A stretch of 64,000 nucleotides of DNA from Pigoraptor chileana (lineage: Eukaryota > Opisthokonta > Filasterea), in NCBI GenBank assembly GCA_943704495.1, contig CALSCR010001047.1, positions 1-64,000 of the forward strand, written 5' to 3'. Numbering within the stretch: position 1 is the first letter of the stretch; every line of letters starts with the position of its first letter. Positions 1-10,336 of this stretch are shown here, one piece after another. The notes beneath the pieces are model-generated. The model had not been told where the DNA came from, made no database searches, and saw only the letters and a list, made by a program, of their open reading frames with translations. Both the position numbers and the translations under genes were made by a program.

Positions 1-74
<74 letters not shown>
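1..74. repeat. (GT)n microsatellite
   Basis: An uninterrupted GT dinucleotide run covers the first 74 bases and probably continues beyond the left edge. It lies just past the 3' end of the UBXN4-like gene, so it would be in or beyond that gene's 3' UTR. No coding signal is present; the Cys-Val repeat that a frame would give here is an artefact of the repeat. Confidence 0.95.
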
Positions 75-78
<4 letters not shown>

Positions 79-169
79 AGTGGTGGGTGTGATCATGAAA
101 TCACTCACTTGACATGTGGTGACCACTATGATACAACACCTCAATGGCAAATACATGCACACACGACCG

Positions 170-2374
170 CTATTCGGGGAACCTGCACAAAAGCCGCACA
201 CAAGACAAACCTCTGTCTGTTATCAGCTGCATTGGACCCCGCTCCGGCACGTGATCCGTCGCCCGGCGCACCACCCAAGCGCGAGGCATGGGTAGCTCCG
301 CTGCCACCTCCAAAATGAGCAAACGGATTAAGGAGGGCAAATATATATGCAAACAAAGCAAATATTCTTGCGATAAACCCCCCGTCAGTCGGTGACGAAA
401 CGGCAGAGCCCGAGGATGAGGACAACTTTGACTGCGCAGACGGTCCCCGGAGAGCAGCGCCGGCCGCGATGGGCTGTTTGATTGAATTGCGTGGATATGA
501 GCGTGCGCGGCAGGGCAAATAGTAGCACAGGGAAATGGCAAATCAATCGCAAATAACAACAGCGAAAATCACAGGGGTCCCACCTGGACAATCAAAATGG
601 CTGAAGGCCACAATTGAAGCTGTGAGAGCGTAGCGGATGTGTCGCCGGGGGCAAACGTGCAACGTGGCGGCACATTGCTACGAAGCACGAAGGGGCCGAG
701 AGGACCGCCAGAGTAGTTCTGTGTGGAATGGACGGAGGCGGTCATCAGCTGCATGCGCTCCCACCGCCGGAAAGCGAGTTCACCCAATGCGATATATCCA
801 CACACATACATGTACACATTACTCCTTCATGCACCCAGCACACACATATATGCAACACACACATGCACAAACACACAGACACAAGCAGCATATGCATAAT
901 ACAAGCGCTTGTGGAACAACCCATACGCACCTCCATCACATGTTTGAACAGCGCAGACACCGTATCTGTCGCCTTGAACTCTCCACGGAGCGTTGCTCCA
1001 CTGGGCAATTTAAACACGATCTGCGCCGAGTCAGGTGCCTTGCCGCGGGTGGGCACCGGCACGTGATCCTGCCGCGACAGTGCGGGGTCACTGCGGGCAG
1101 AAAACATGGCCGTTGATAGAGTGAGAGGCGCAAGGACAATACAGCGATGCTATGGCCAGGTCAAACCATTCCATTTGCACGCATCAACACTGTCTAGGTC
1201 GTCTCCAAGACACAGCGCACATGCACTCTCAACTCACAAAGGGGCATGCCACACAGTCACAATCACTACCCAACCACACGGCTGCAGCCAAAGAACGCAC
1301 TCTGTAATGCCCGCCGCCCTCCGCTTGCGGTCCGCCTCTTCCGCCTCCCTGCGTACATATCGGAAGAGTGTGCATGCTCAATAAAAGCAATTTGCCATTG
1401 GATGACAGAAAGGTGACAAGCAACAAAGGAACTGCCGATTCTGCAACACAAGCAAAAATACATGCCTGGCAGCCCGATCCTCGGCTATTTTTCGCAACAC
1501 CTCCTCCCTTGCACGACTATCCGCCGCCTTTTCTCTCCGCAATTCCTCGGCAATCTTCCTTGCCTCGTCCTCCTCCTTCTTGCGCTTGAGTTCAATGATG
1601 GCCTTTCCATGTTCACGTCGCCGTAGCTCTTTCTCAAGGAGATCCTGGTGTGTACAAGACGCGCGGGCAAGAAGCGCGGGCTTGAGCGTTCTTGAATGGA
1701 TGCAAACTCCACACAACACAGCTGTGCATGCAAAGGGGCCACATAAGACATGCACAAGATACAACGACCAAGGAGCTGTGCATGCAAAGAGCCGCACATA
1801 ATAATACATGCACAAGACACAACGACCAAGCAGCAAACAAAAATTACTTCTTTCTCCTTTTCTTCGCGCTCAGCTCGCTTCTCTGCCAATTTTTGATGCA
1901 CTCTGCATCAAGGGTGTTGATTACGCATACAAGCCAAATGAATATCAGCATCTGTGGTCAATTTCATGTGAAGTGCTCATCCAGAACACTTGCATATTGT
2001 CTAGGGAAAGTTGGGACCTGCACGGGAACTCCAAACGATGCAAGGAAGGGCTCCATAATAATATGTCCGATTATAAATGGACTGATAGTCCCGACATTCA
2101 TCACAGTTCCAGCGAGTTAACAAGCTGCACCAGATGAACGCGTTACGATCGTATTCTGGGCGCCGAGCCCCTTGCCATGCTCATTCGTTCGCGAGAAAGC
2201 AGGAGACACTCCAAGAGCGAGCGATATCTGTGTCCAATTGCGAGACGGTGCAGCAACGAGGGAGATAACTATCACCAACCTTGCAATCTTCTCCGCCGTG
2301 TCCTCGCCAGATGCATCTGTCACCCCTACGTCATCCTGTCGCTCGGCGACATCACCAGCACATGACCCATCCAT
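170..2374 (-). CDS. UBXN4/erasin-like UBX-domain protein (ER p97 adaptor)
   Basis: A p97/VCP cofactor of the UBXN4 type, expected on the ER membrane in ERAD. About eight exons are visible. The order is: an acidic N-terminus from the ATG at 2374; a charged coiled coil (2285 joined to 1908-1853, then 1646-1466) with KLAEKRAEREEKEKE and RKIAEDRAAR, which lines up closely with the coiled coil of human UBXN4; the UBX domain (1098-929 with FKLPSGATLRGEF, and 716-589 with FVLRSNVPPR); and a Ser-rich linker followed by a hydrophobic hairpin (473-213, FIARIFALFAYIFALL) as in UBXN4. The final exon adds only FPE and the stop. The thioredoxin-like N-terminal domain of animal UBXN4 is not visible, and little room remains before the divergent gene at 2763. 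Family assignment is firm; the short N-terminus and the roughly 375-base first intron are inferred. Confidence 0.82.
798..890. repeat. CA-rich imperfect microsatellite
   Basis: A degenerate CA/CACA-rich stretch with interspersed TG lies in the intron between the two UBX-domain exons of the UBXN4-like gene. It is one of several CA/GT-rich intronic tracts in the window. Confidence 0.6.
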
Positions 2375-2762
2375 CACAACGAATTAAGAACAACAGTCTG
2401 TCTCCTTCTCTTCGTTTTCAGTGACTTCCCGCGCGCACGGACCCCAAAGCATCCGTACTTGATGCAAACAAGAACAATGCTGCTGTTCGATAGCCCTGAT
2501 TGGACTTATTACCTTCCGTTTTGGATGACGACATCACGAGTTTGAGTTGGCCGAACTCTCGCCTAATAAACATTGTTGACACAGTTTCAGTCCAGAGTCA
2601 GGCACTCTGCCCCACAGTGAGTGTCCTGTACGACATGCTCATCAGTGTGACGACACTCTCATCAGTCACTGCAAGGAACCATAAAAACTTGCCCTTGCAC
2701 AATTGTGGCAGCCGTTCGACGCTCACACGCACACACAATAACATTCAACCCTGAAGACGAAG
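2375..2762. promoter_or_regulatory. Divergent intergenic region (UBXN4-like / quinone oxidoreductase)
   Basis: This 388-base gap separates two divergently transcribed genes and must carry both promoters. I see no TATA box, no E-box and no convincing extra exon. A thioredoxin-like N-terminal exon for the left gene was looked for here and not found. Confidence 0.5.
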
Positions 2763-5074
2763 ATGGCTTCCATCCCCGCGACAATGCGCGCCGCGCAATA
2801 TGAAGGATACGGCGAGGCAGGTGACATTATCAAGATTGTGACCGACCGCCCAGTCCCCAAGCCGGCCGCTGGAAGCCTTCTCATCAAGATTCATGCAGGT
2901 TCGTGCAATTGTTTGTGTGGTATAACGGCATGTTTGTGACTGTGTGGGAGATCCTTCAAGTGTGGGATAATTGCTGTTCTGACAACACACACATACACAC
3001 ACTGTCCATGCTGTGATTAGCGTCCATCAATCCCATTGACTACAAGCTTTCTCACGGATTCCTGCGCCTCATACAAGTGAGTGGCCTGGGTGCGGCCATT
3101 CTTTTTCTGACCCCTTTGCTCCCTCTCCCGTATATTGACTTTATGCAAAATGCTTGATTTATTGTGTGTGGCAATCCTCTTTGCCTTCGCCACCCACCAC
3201 CAGGATGCCTTTCATGTGTCGCTGCTTCTGCTTACATATTGCAAAATGCTAGTTATCATTTGACAGCCTTTGTCTATGATTGGCACTGACCTCTTGTCTT
3301 TTGTTCACGTTGAAACACACACACCAGTCCAAGTCTGCCTTCCCGTTTGTTCCCGGCTTTGACTTTGCGGGTGTTGTTGTTGACGCCAATGGATCCAGCA
3401 AGTTCAAGAATGGCGATGAGGTGGGCTTTGGTTTGATGTTAGTGTCTAATGTGTAGGGCTTATTGCGGTGTAGCTTTGGTCAGATACCGCGCGTTGTGCA
3501 TAGCCGACCTAAGACCGACACTGGCTTGAATTCTACACCCATGCCCCCTCCCTTGTGGAGCCGCTCTGGTTGTGGTGTCAAGACACTGACTTGGCATGTC
3601 GATTTGATTCGCTCCCGTCGCTGTCAGGTGCATGGGATGAACGCGTTTCCCAGCTGCGGCACAATGGCAGAGTATGCATCGGTTCAGGAGATCCTCCTTG
3701 CCCGCAAGCCTTCGAATCTTTCGTTTGCAGAGGCAGCCACCCTCCCTCTTGCTGGTCTCACTTCGTACCAGTCCCTGAAGAACTTTGCCCAGATAAGGCC
3801 GGGCCAGCGGGTGCTTGTGCTTGGCGGCAGCGGTGGCACAGGTGTGTGGCAATGCGGTGATGTTTGGCTGTTAATTATCACGCAGTTGCATATCCCCATT
3901 GATTGACTCTGCACGTATTGCACTTTCCAGTTGAAGGGGTCTGTTTATTCACGCGCGTATTGTTGTTCAATGGTTGTTGTGGCTTCTCTGTGTGATGTCT
4001 CTCATCTGATATTGCCTGCTCGGTTCTCCAGGTATTTTTGGCATCCAGTACGCTCATCATGTGGGCTGCCACGTGATTACCACGTGCTCTGCCCGCAATG
4101 TTGACTTTGTGCGGAACTTTGGTGCGGATGAGACTATTGATTACACCAAGGACGACTTTGCGACGGTTTTGAAGGACAACCCAGTTGATGTTGTGTATGA
4201 TTGTGTCGGGGGATACGACAACTGGGTAAAGGCGCAGCTCATCACAAAGAAGGGGGGCTCTTTCGTCACGCTCACGGGTGACTCTGCTGCGGAAATGACC
4301 GTGGGTTGCATTGCGGATTGTCAATGAATGTGCTTTTCCTGTGTTTGCGTGGCGTTACGGTTGGAGGGCCGGGTGCAGTCATGTGTGTGTATGTTAATGC
4401 CTGTTTCCTTGTGCGGCGCTGTATGCACTCCTTTTGCACGTATTTTGTGTGTGTCTAATGCATTGAATGGATATTGCTTCTGTGCACTGCTTTGTGTGAT
4501 AGGTCGGGCGTCTGCTTGACATCGGTGGCAAGATGGTCTTCCGCAAGACTGCTGCTCTTTTCGGATCGAACCCCCACTACTATCTCCCAACCACAAAGTC
4601 AAATGGCGTCGAGTTGGAGGAGTTCCGCGCACTTGTGGAGAAGGGCATCATCAGGACGCATATTGACAAGACATTCACGGTATGCTCAGTTGCCAGTCAT
4701 TGTTTTCTTTTCTTGTTACGCAACCATTTGTTGCTCAGCCATTAATATTATGTGTATGTACCTCACCATTGGAAGTTAGTACCTCTTTCGGTTGAATGAG
4801 CTGTGCTGTTATGATCGAGTGATCACTGCTGATGTGCCCATTCACTCTGTTATGGTTATTGCGGCACCGATAGGTGTTTTCCTCATGTTGCGTGTTTGTA
4901 TTACATGCGCAATACCTCGGACAATCTCTGCTAACTGAAGATGTGGTCCACTTCACCTCGGCTTGTAAATGGCCTTGATTGTCACCGTGGCAGCTTGAGG
5001 AGGCTGCAGAGATGTTCAAGTATTCGGAATCCGGCCGCACTCGGGGAAAGACCGCCATGCTTGTTGTTGCATAG
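2763..5074 (+). CDS. Zinc-type alcohol dehydrogenase-like quinone oxidoreductase (MDR family)
   Basis: A medium-chain NADPH-dependent quinone/enone oxidoreductase. Seven exons can be assembled: 2763-2898, 3021-3076, 3328-3420, 3628-3841, 4032-4300, 4503-4679 and 4994-5074, all with GT-AG borders and consistent phase. The protein begins MASIPATMRAAQYEGYGEAG, followed by INPIDYK and FVPGFDFAGVV of the GroES-like fold. The Rossmann nucleotide-binding loop is VLVLGGSGGTGIFGIQYAHH, and DVVYDCVGG follows. The ligands of a catalytic zinc are not seen, which is usual in the quinone oxidoreductase branch. It ends RGKTAMLVVA. No organelle-targeting peptide is evident, so a cytosolic location is inferred. 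The physiological substrate cannot be read from sequence. The start is fixed by the ATG at 2763, the first in frame. Confidence 0.9.
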
Positions 5075-5733
5075 TGTTGTTCCTGGGAGGACTGACGCTA
5101 CTACTTGTTTCACCTGTTGCCAGTGGACCCCCCGGCGTCATGTGACTCGTGTCATGTCTTCAATAAATTTAGCAGCTCTGTTGTGTTGCGATTCTTGTGC
5201 ATTGCGACCATCTTGGGTTCATGCAAATTTGGGTTGTCATTTTCTTGGTCATGTACTGTCCCTTGACACCCCATTACATGCTTTTTCACGCATCATCACT
5301 CCGCTCTCGCTGCACAGGCCCCGAGCCCCTGGGGTTGATTCTCACTCTTGATGAAATGTGGCGAGCATTCTGGGTTGTCTGGTCCAGTCCAAGTGAAAAG
5401 GCACGACTCCTGACCAGTACCACACTACAACTCACGAGTACCTACGTATGTGGCGGTAATTTTAGAATGAAAGATGCACAACCGTGTCTGTCTTCACCTT
5501 CTACAATGGGATGGATTATACTCATGGACCCAGGCGACACATGATAGCATGACGCCAAAGCACCACAACACTACATAGATGGTAGTAATGCATCGCGTCA
5601 ATGACCAACAGAACACAGAATGACGGGAATGATATAATTTTAGTTGACATTACAAAGTCCACTGGTCAGCAGACGGCACTGACAGTTTCATCAGCCGATC
5701 GGAGTCCGACGCACAACACATACGCCAAACAAC
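5075..5733. other. Convergent 3' intergenic region
   Basis: This 659-base region lies between two convergent genes and should hold both 3' UTRs. An AATAAA hexamer at 5162-5167, about 90 bases after the oxidoreductase stop, is a plausible polyadenylation signal for that gene. No other coding or RNA feature was recognised; the frames open here have no family signature. Confidence 0.55.
5162..5167 (+). terminator. Possible polyadenylation signal AATAAA
   Basis: A canonical AATAAA hexamer lies 88 bases downstream of the oxidoreductase stop codon and is followed by T/G-rich sequence. Position and context fit a poly(A) signal, but one hexamer is weak evidence alone. Confidence 0.4.
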
Positions 5734-8400
5734 TCAATCAACATCAAGGCGAGCCCCACCCTCCCCAAGATACACGGTCCGCACAAACCACCCGCTAGCC
5801 TGCAATGCATCACCAATATCCGGCAACACTGTGTGCACATAACGCTGGCTGTGCAATGACATCAAGCGAAGCTGCCCCTCAGTCAATGGACGCGCAACTC
5901 CCTCAGCGACGGCACCAGTGGACCTATCAGCCAACAACGGGGCGCCATACTGGTGCATGATGTGCCGCAGTACACACGCATGGAAGAATCCAAGTAGGAC
6001 ATCGATTGGACCAGCGTGCTCAAAGTACCACAGGCAGACAGAGGGCGGCCCCTTTCGGTCCCCAGAAAAGACGATTGAGTACTGCTCGGGACGCGCAAGA
6101 TTGGCACCACCGGCCACAGCCTCCAAACGGACGGCGGGTGCGGCTCCATCGCCGCCACTCTGTTTCATCACAACGTCCTCGAGGGGAGGCTCAAGCAGGA
6201 GTGGAACATTGAACACGCTCCGATACTTTATCACAAACGTCTCCTTCTCGCAGACATCGGCTGGCGTCAGCAACCGAAAATCAACAGGGAGCCTTGGCAC
6301 TTGCACGTATTCGCACACAGAATCTGCACATCTCATCAACAATGCAGGGAAACTAGTAGATTAGCCAAAGAAAGCAGTATAAACCACAGAAAAACATTTT
6401 TTTGCGTCGCAAGAGTCGCAAACAAGTTACACAAGACACTGGGATACAGATGAAAGAGTGCTCACCGGCAGGTGGCGGGGGCGGCGGGTGCTTCAGGAGG
6501 AGGTCCAATATCAATAACTCACACCGCTGCACGTTGAGTGTACGCATGCTGCACGGCGGCGTCAAAGCGATGACAAGTTATCATAAGGCCAACGGGTAAA
6601 GTCAATAAACTCAAAATATAGACACGCAATACATAATGGCACTTACCGGACATATTGGTTTGAACGGTAATTTGCATATACATTCAACAAAGCGAGTGGG
6701 GCAAATGCAATCATTACATTGACCGACGACGTGCCGATGAGCGGCGCCATGGCAACGCCTAGCGCAGTACCTGCAAAATGCACAAACAAAGCAGTGTGCA
6801 GAGTTCGGATGGAAGTAAGAGACTTGGAGGCTCCACAAGTAGGGGCGAACAGTAGTGCGCGGGACAGCAAATATGAAGTCCGACACCCAGCCCATGATAG
6901 GTGACCACACACACACACACACACACACGCAACTGCCTATCACAAATAAAAGTGCGGGGGAAAAACTACGACTTTGGGGCCCCAAAAATAAAAACCATAC
7001 CAACAAGAGAGGCAGCCACTGATTGTGACGTTGTCTTTGCGGTGACATCACCGAGATTATCTGTCAAAGTGAAGCTGTTGTGCATTTGGGCGCGACTTGC
7101 AGACGTTGCAATCCAAGACATATTCTTGCCTGCGACGTGCAAAGCACATCAGCCATAAGCACGAGCGCGCATGAAACGTTGAATACACACAAATGAACAT
7201 CATCACAGAGCAAATACACAAAGGAGATAGACCCCCAAGTGAGAAACACACCAATGTTGGAGATGGAGGCAAGGAGTAGGAACAGCTGCGGGACGAGCGG
7301 CGTGAGTATTTCGAGAAACGTGCTCCCCTGGAGAATGAGGACGGCCTGAAAGCGGTGACGCTTTGGGTCGCTGTCGAATTCGTTGTTCACAAAGGTGGCG
7401 TAAAGCACCCCGCCCAATTGCCCCAGTCCATCTTTCACAACCCAGTTGACGGCTGCGGCGACTGGGATCGAGCCTGCGCCGAGGCCCACTGCATAGAGCA
7501 GAGCTTGTGTGGACAGAACTGCAGCGAGAAATAGCAATGGGCAAGATGCAGTGATATCAGAATCTCAAAGCACGCACGAGCCAGCCCAGAAACAACCGCT
7601 GACGACAGCAGCCAGAGGGCACACCAGCTCACCGCCTGTCATTGCACCCACGGCCGTCTGCGTTGCTTGCCACTTCGAGTAAGACATGAAGTTGGGGGTC
7701 ACTGTCTGTGGGTATCCTTTGGGAAAAAAGACATCGTACACCTTGTGCAAGAATGCCTCCTTTGCGCGCTGAAAAACGCCCTTGCGCCCACCAGCGTCGT
7801 CAGTCTCTCTCTCGCGCCGCCGCCGCGATGTATCCTCAACATCAGCGGGGTCGTCAAAAGGCTGCGTGATGAACACGCGCCGCGAAACAACATCACCGGA
7901 AGCAGTCCGTGTGAACTCCAGCCAGGCATTCTTTACTCGTGGGATCTTTTGGCGGACAATGAAATCCCGGGCTGGCAGTGTGTCACCTTTGTCTGCAATA
8001 GAAGTGCGAGGCCATTTATTGAATACACATTTAAGTCATAATCACAGGTGCACATAAACACATATACTCACACCAAAACACACACACATACAAACGCACC
8101 TTCCGCCGATGCTGCGACAGAGTGCGACTTCAGTTCAAGCGTCGGCCGTCCTGTCCGTCCATCCTGAAGAGCGGACTCCCTACCAGGACTGTCATTGTTG
8201 TGGTTTCGATGGTGCCCCTTGTCGTCGCCGGTCGCACCGTGGGCAAACCAACGTACCTGCGACGCTGGAAGTGCACGCGATTCACACCCAGCAAGAGACA
8301 CGGAAGGGATGCCGACTCTCGAGGCAGAGTATTGGACGCGGGTAGTGTGTTGCACTATGCGCGCCACAGCTACCGCGGCATGGATCTGTCGCGGTGGCAT
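5734..8400 (-). CDS. RUS (root UVB sensitive)/DUF647 family membrane protein
   Basis: A member of the RUS1/C16orf58 (DUF647) family of multi-pass membrane proteins; the biochemical role is unsettled. Several exons give, in order: an Arg-rich, acid-poor N-terminus from ATG 8400 resembling a mitochondrial presequence; a linker with a charged SRRRRERETDD stretch; the family hallmark PKGYPQTVTPNFMSYSKWQ (near 7700); LYAVGLGAGSIPVAAAVNWV; WVVKDGLGQLGGVLYATFVN (7350-7450), the most diagnostic segment; then SFTLTDNLGDVTAKTTSQS and NVMIAFAPLALLNVYANYRS. The C-terminal half has TLNVQRCELLILDLL, a poly-Pro run and a long final exon ending ARLDVD. In plants RUS1/RUS2 affect UV-B and vitamin B6-related phenotypes; nothing here shows which role applies. 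Family assignment is strong; exact exon borders near the N-terminus are approximate. Confidence 0.88.
6903..6930. repeat. (CA)n microsatellite
   Basis: A short uninterrupted CA run lies in an intron of the RUS-family gene. Confidence 0.8.
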
Positions 8401-8927
8401 CGCGTTCAATGGCCTCCAGAGAAAGTCAGGAAATCAGCGCGTGGATTGAGGATGCCGTCTTCACTGTGGGAGGCAACGGTCCATCGCTCACACACGGTGG
8501 ATTGTGACGGGGACAGCCTGGTTGGTATGCAACACACATCGATAGGCACAGCTGCAACGCCAATGCTGGAGACTCAGCAATACTCCAAGAAATTTAGGGT
8601 GCTATTCAAACAAATCTGTCTATTGGCGCACTGCGCACACAGAACACACCACTATGCATCAGGATCCACGTTTGGGTGACGATGGTTCCGTCAGAGACAA
8701 TAGTATTTCCACTTGGCGGGTGTTCCAAATCAGGACATGTCAGTAATGACCAAATATGGGTACAAAGGAGGCCCTTCCTAAATTTAGTTCACTACGCATT
8801 ATTCTGAGATTATATTGGCAAGGGTGAGTACCCTTGACATTGGCACACGCAGGCACGCACGCAAGCACGCAGGTAAGAGCGAAAGCGCAAGGGGGCGATT
8901 CGCATCCACAACGCCGCGTCGCTGTGG
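8401..8927. other. Intergenic region upstream of the RUS gene
   Basis: These 527 bases lie between the RUS start and the bL20m stop, both on the minus strand. They should hold the RUS promoter and the bL20m 3' UTR. No E-box, TATA box or further exon was recognised. Confidence 0.45.
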
Positions 8928-9870
8928 TCACTTGGGTGATGCTCGTGGTGTCGTGGCATGGACCACGAAGGGATTGCGGGCGGCCTCCTTCTCTGCAAGC
9001 GCCAGTATCCCTTCGTCCCGCCGCGCCTTGGCAAAGTCAGCAAGGCCTTTGAACGTCCGGGGCTCATAAATGGCAAGCTCCGACAGCATCTTCCGATTAA
9101 TCATAACGTTGGCCTGTTGCGAGGGTGCAAACAGCGCTTTAGCACCAACCGCAATGAAGCCAACAACACAAGACGCATAATTCAAAGACAGTTTACGACA
9201 GTCACCGTTTCAACGACGACATACCGTGCTGAGATTGTGCATAAAGTGGCCGTATGTGATATTCAGCTGGCGCGCAGAGGCATTGATCCGCTGCACCCAA
9301 AGCTGGACGCACAGACGCAACCCAAAGTCTCAATCAGCCATTGTGGGCGCTTGAAGCGATGATGCAGCGGCGGAATAATTGCACGTGAAGGAGCTATACT
9401 ATTATGGAAATCAAGTTATGCTGAGAGGTGGTCTCCAAATAGGAGATTCTAAGCAGTGCTTTGCCAATCACCCTCCACTAAGTCCACTACACATGAAAAT
9501 GCGCACGGGAGGTAGCAATTATGATACATGTAGGACTCAGGTCAGGGTCTGTAGCGCAATACTCATGGTCTCCAAGTATTCAGGAGACAGAAACGTCGGG
9601 CCCCTATGTAGAGTCCGCCACTTACAACGACCAACATAGCAACAAGAATCCGAGTTGTCAAAGATAAAACCCACACACACACACACACACACGTACCGAG
9701 CGCATATCTCGTTTGACGAGTTTTCGCGATATGTATTTGTACTGTAGCGTCCGCCGCACCGCACGCACAGCCACACTGTAGACATTCTTTCGGCGACCAA
9801 AATAGCCCTTCGCCTGCGCAAAAACCTCGTTGCGTTTGATGGAGCGCAGGAGAAACCGTGCTCGCGTCAT
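8928..9870 (-). CDS. Mitochondrial ribosomal protein bL20m
   Basis: A large-subunit mitoribosomal protein of the bL20 family, which binds 23S-type rRNA early in assembly. At least four exons are present. The N-terminal exon (from ATG 9870) reads MTRARFLLRSIKRNEVFAQA, then KGYFGRRKNVYSVAVRAV, the classic bL20 basic helix that threads into rRNA. Middle exons carry the LWVQRINASARQLNITYGHF block. The final exon has VMINRKMLSELAIYEP and TFKGLADFAK, also diagnostic of bL20. It extends past the bacterial length with a tail ending TPRASPK. The divergent neighbour is the R3H-SUZ gene. A (CA)n run sits in the first intron. Confidence 0.93.
9668..9692. repeat. (CA)n microsatellite
   Basis: A short CA run just after the donor end of the first bL20m exon, within the intron. 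Confidence 0.8.
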
Positions 9871-10336
9871 GGTGGCGTGTGACCCAGATATCCGGTCTTA
9901 AACAATGTGCACTCGCATGGAAATAACGAAGCAGGTGCGGGAACAAATAGTCTATAAGCAGTGGTGGAATCTCAGCTGTCCGTAGACGAACTCAAGAGTT
10001 TTGTCTCCTCTCCCCTAATGGTTGGACCGTTCGAATTGAGCTGAAACTGTGAATTTTTGCTGTGGATTCGGTGTACAAATTTCAAATAAAGTTGCCGGTC
10101 GAATTGACAGGTGCAAGTTTGATGCACATGGCTCGGTCCATACCTGGAGTCGATGCCAACTTGCGAACCACCTTGATAAGACACTGCCAGAAACCAGGTC
10201 ACGCTGGAACTGTCAGGATTCAAGTCTGTCTTACTCCGACTGTTTTTCCAGACAAGCCACTCCTTTTGACTCTCTGCTATGCATTGTGTGATGGGGTAGG
10301 CCACATTCACCCGCCATTTCTCGCGCACACGTGAAA
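9871..10336. promoter_or_regulatory. Divergent promoter region bL20m / R3H-SUZ
   Basis: This 466-base gap separates divergent genes. An E-box CACGTGA (10328-10334) sits immediately before the R3H-SUZ start codon. A frame of about 90 codons is open on the plus strand from 10062 but shows no family similarity, and I treat it as noncoding. Confidence 0.5.

Noticed and set aside
1-74. GT run as telomere or recombination signal
   Set aside because: It is a pure dinucleotide repeat, unlike a telomeric unit, and similar CA/GT runs occur in many introns here.
1985-2276. Possible thioredoxin-like exon of the UBXN4-like gene
   Set aside because: Frames here are interrupted and do not join in phase; the coiled coil joins directly to the 2285 exon with a better match, so I treat it as intron.
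10062-10334. A 90-codon plus-strand frame upstream of the R3H-SUZ gene
   Set aside because: No domain, and its end merges with the E-box and the start region of the next gene; more likely promoter and 5' UTR.
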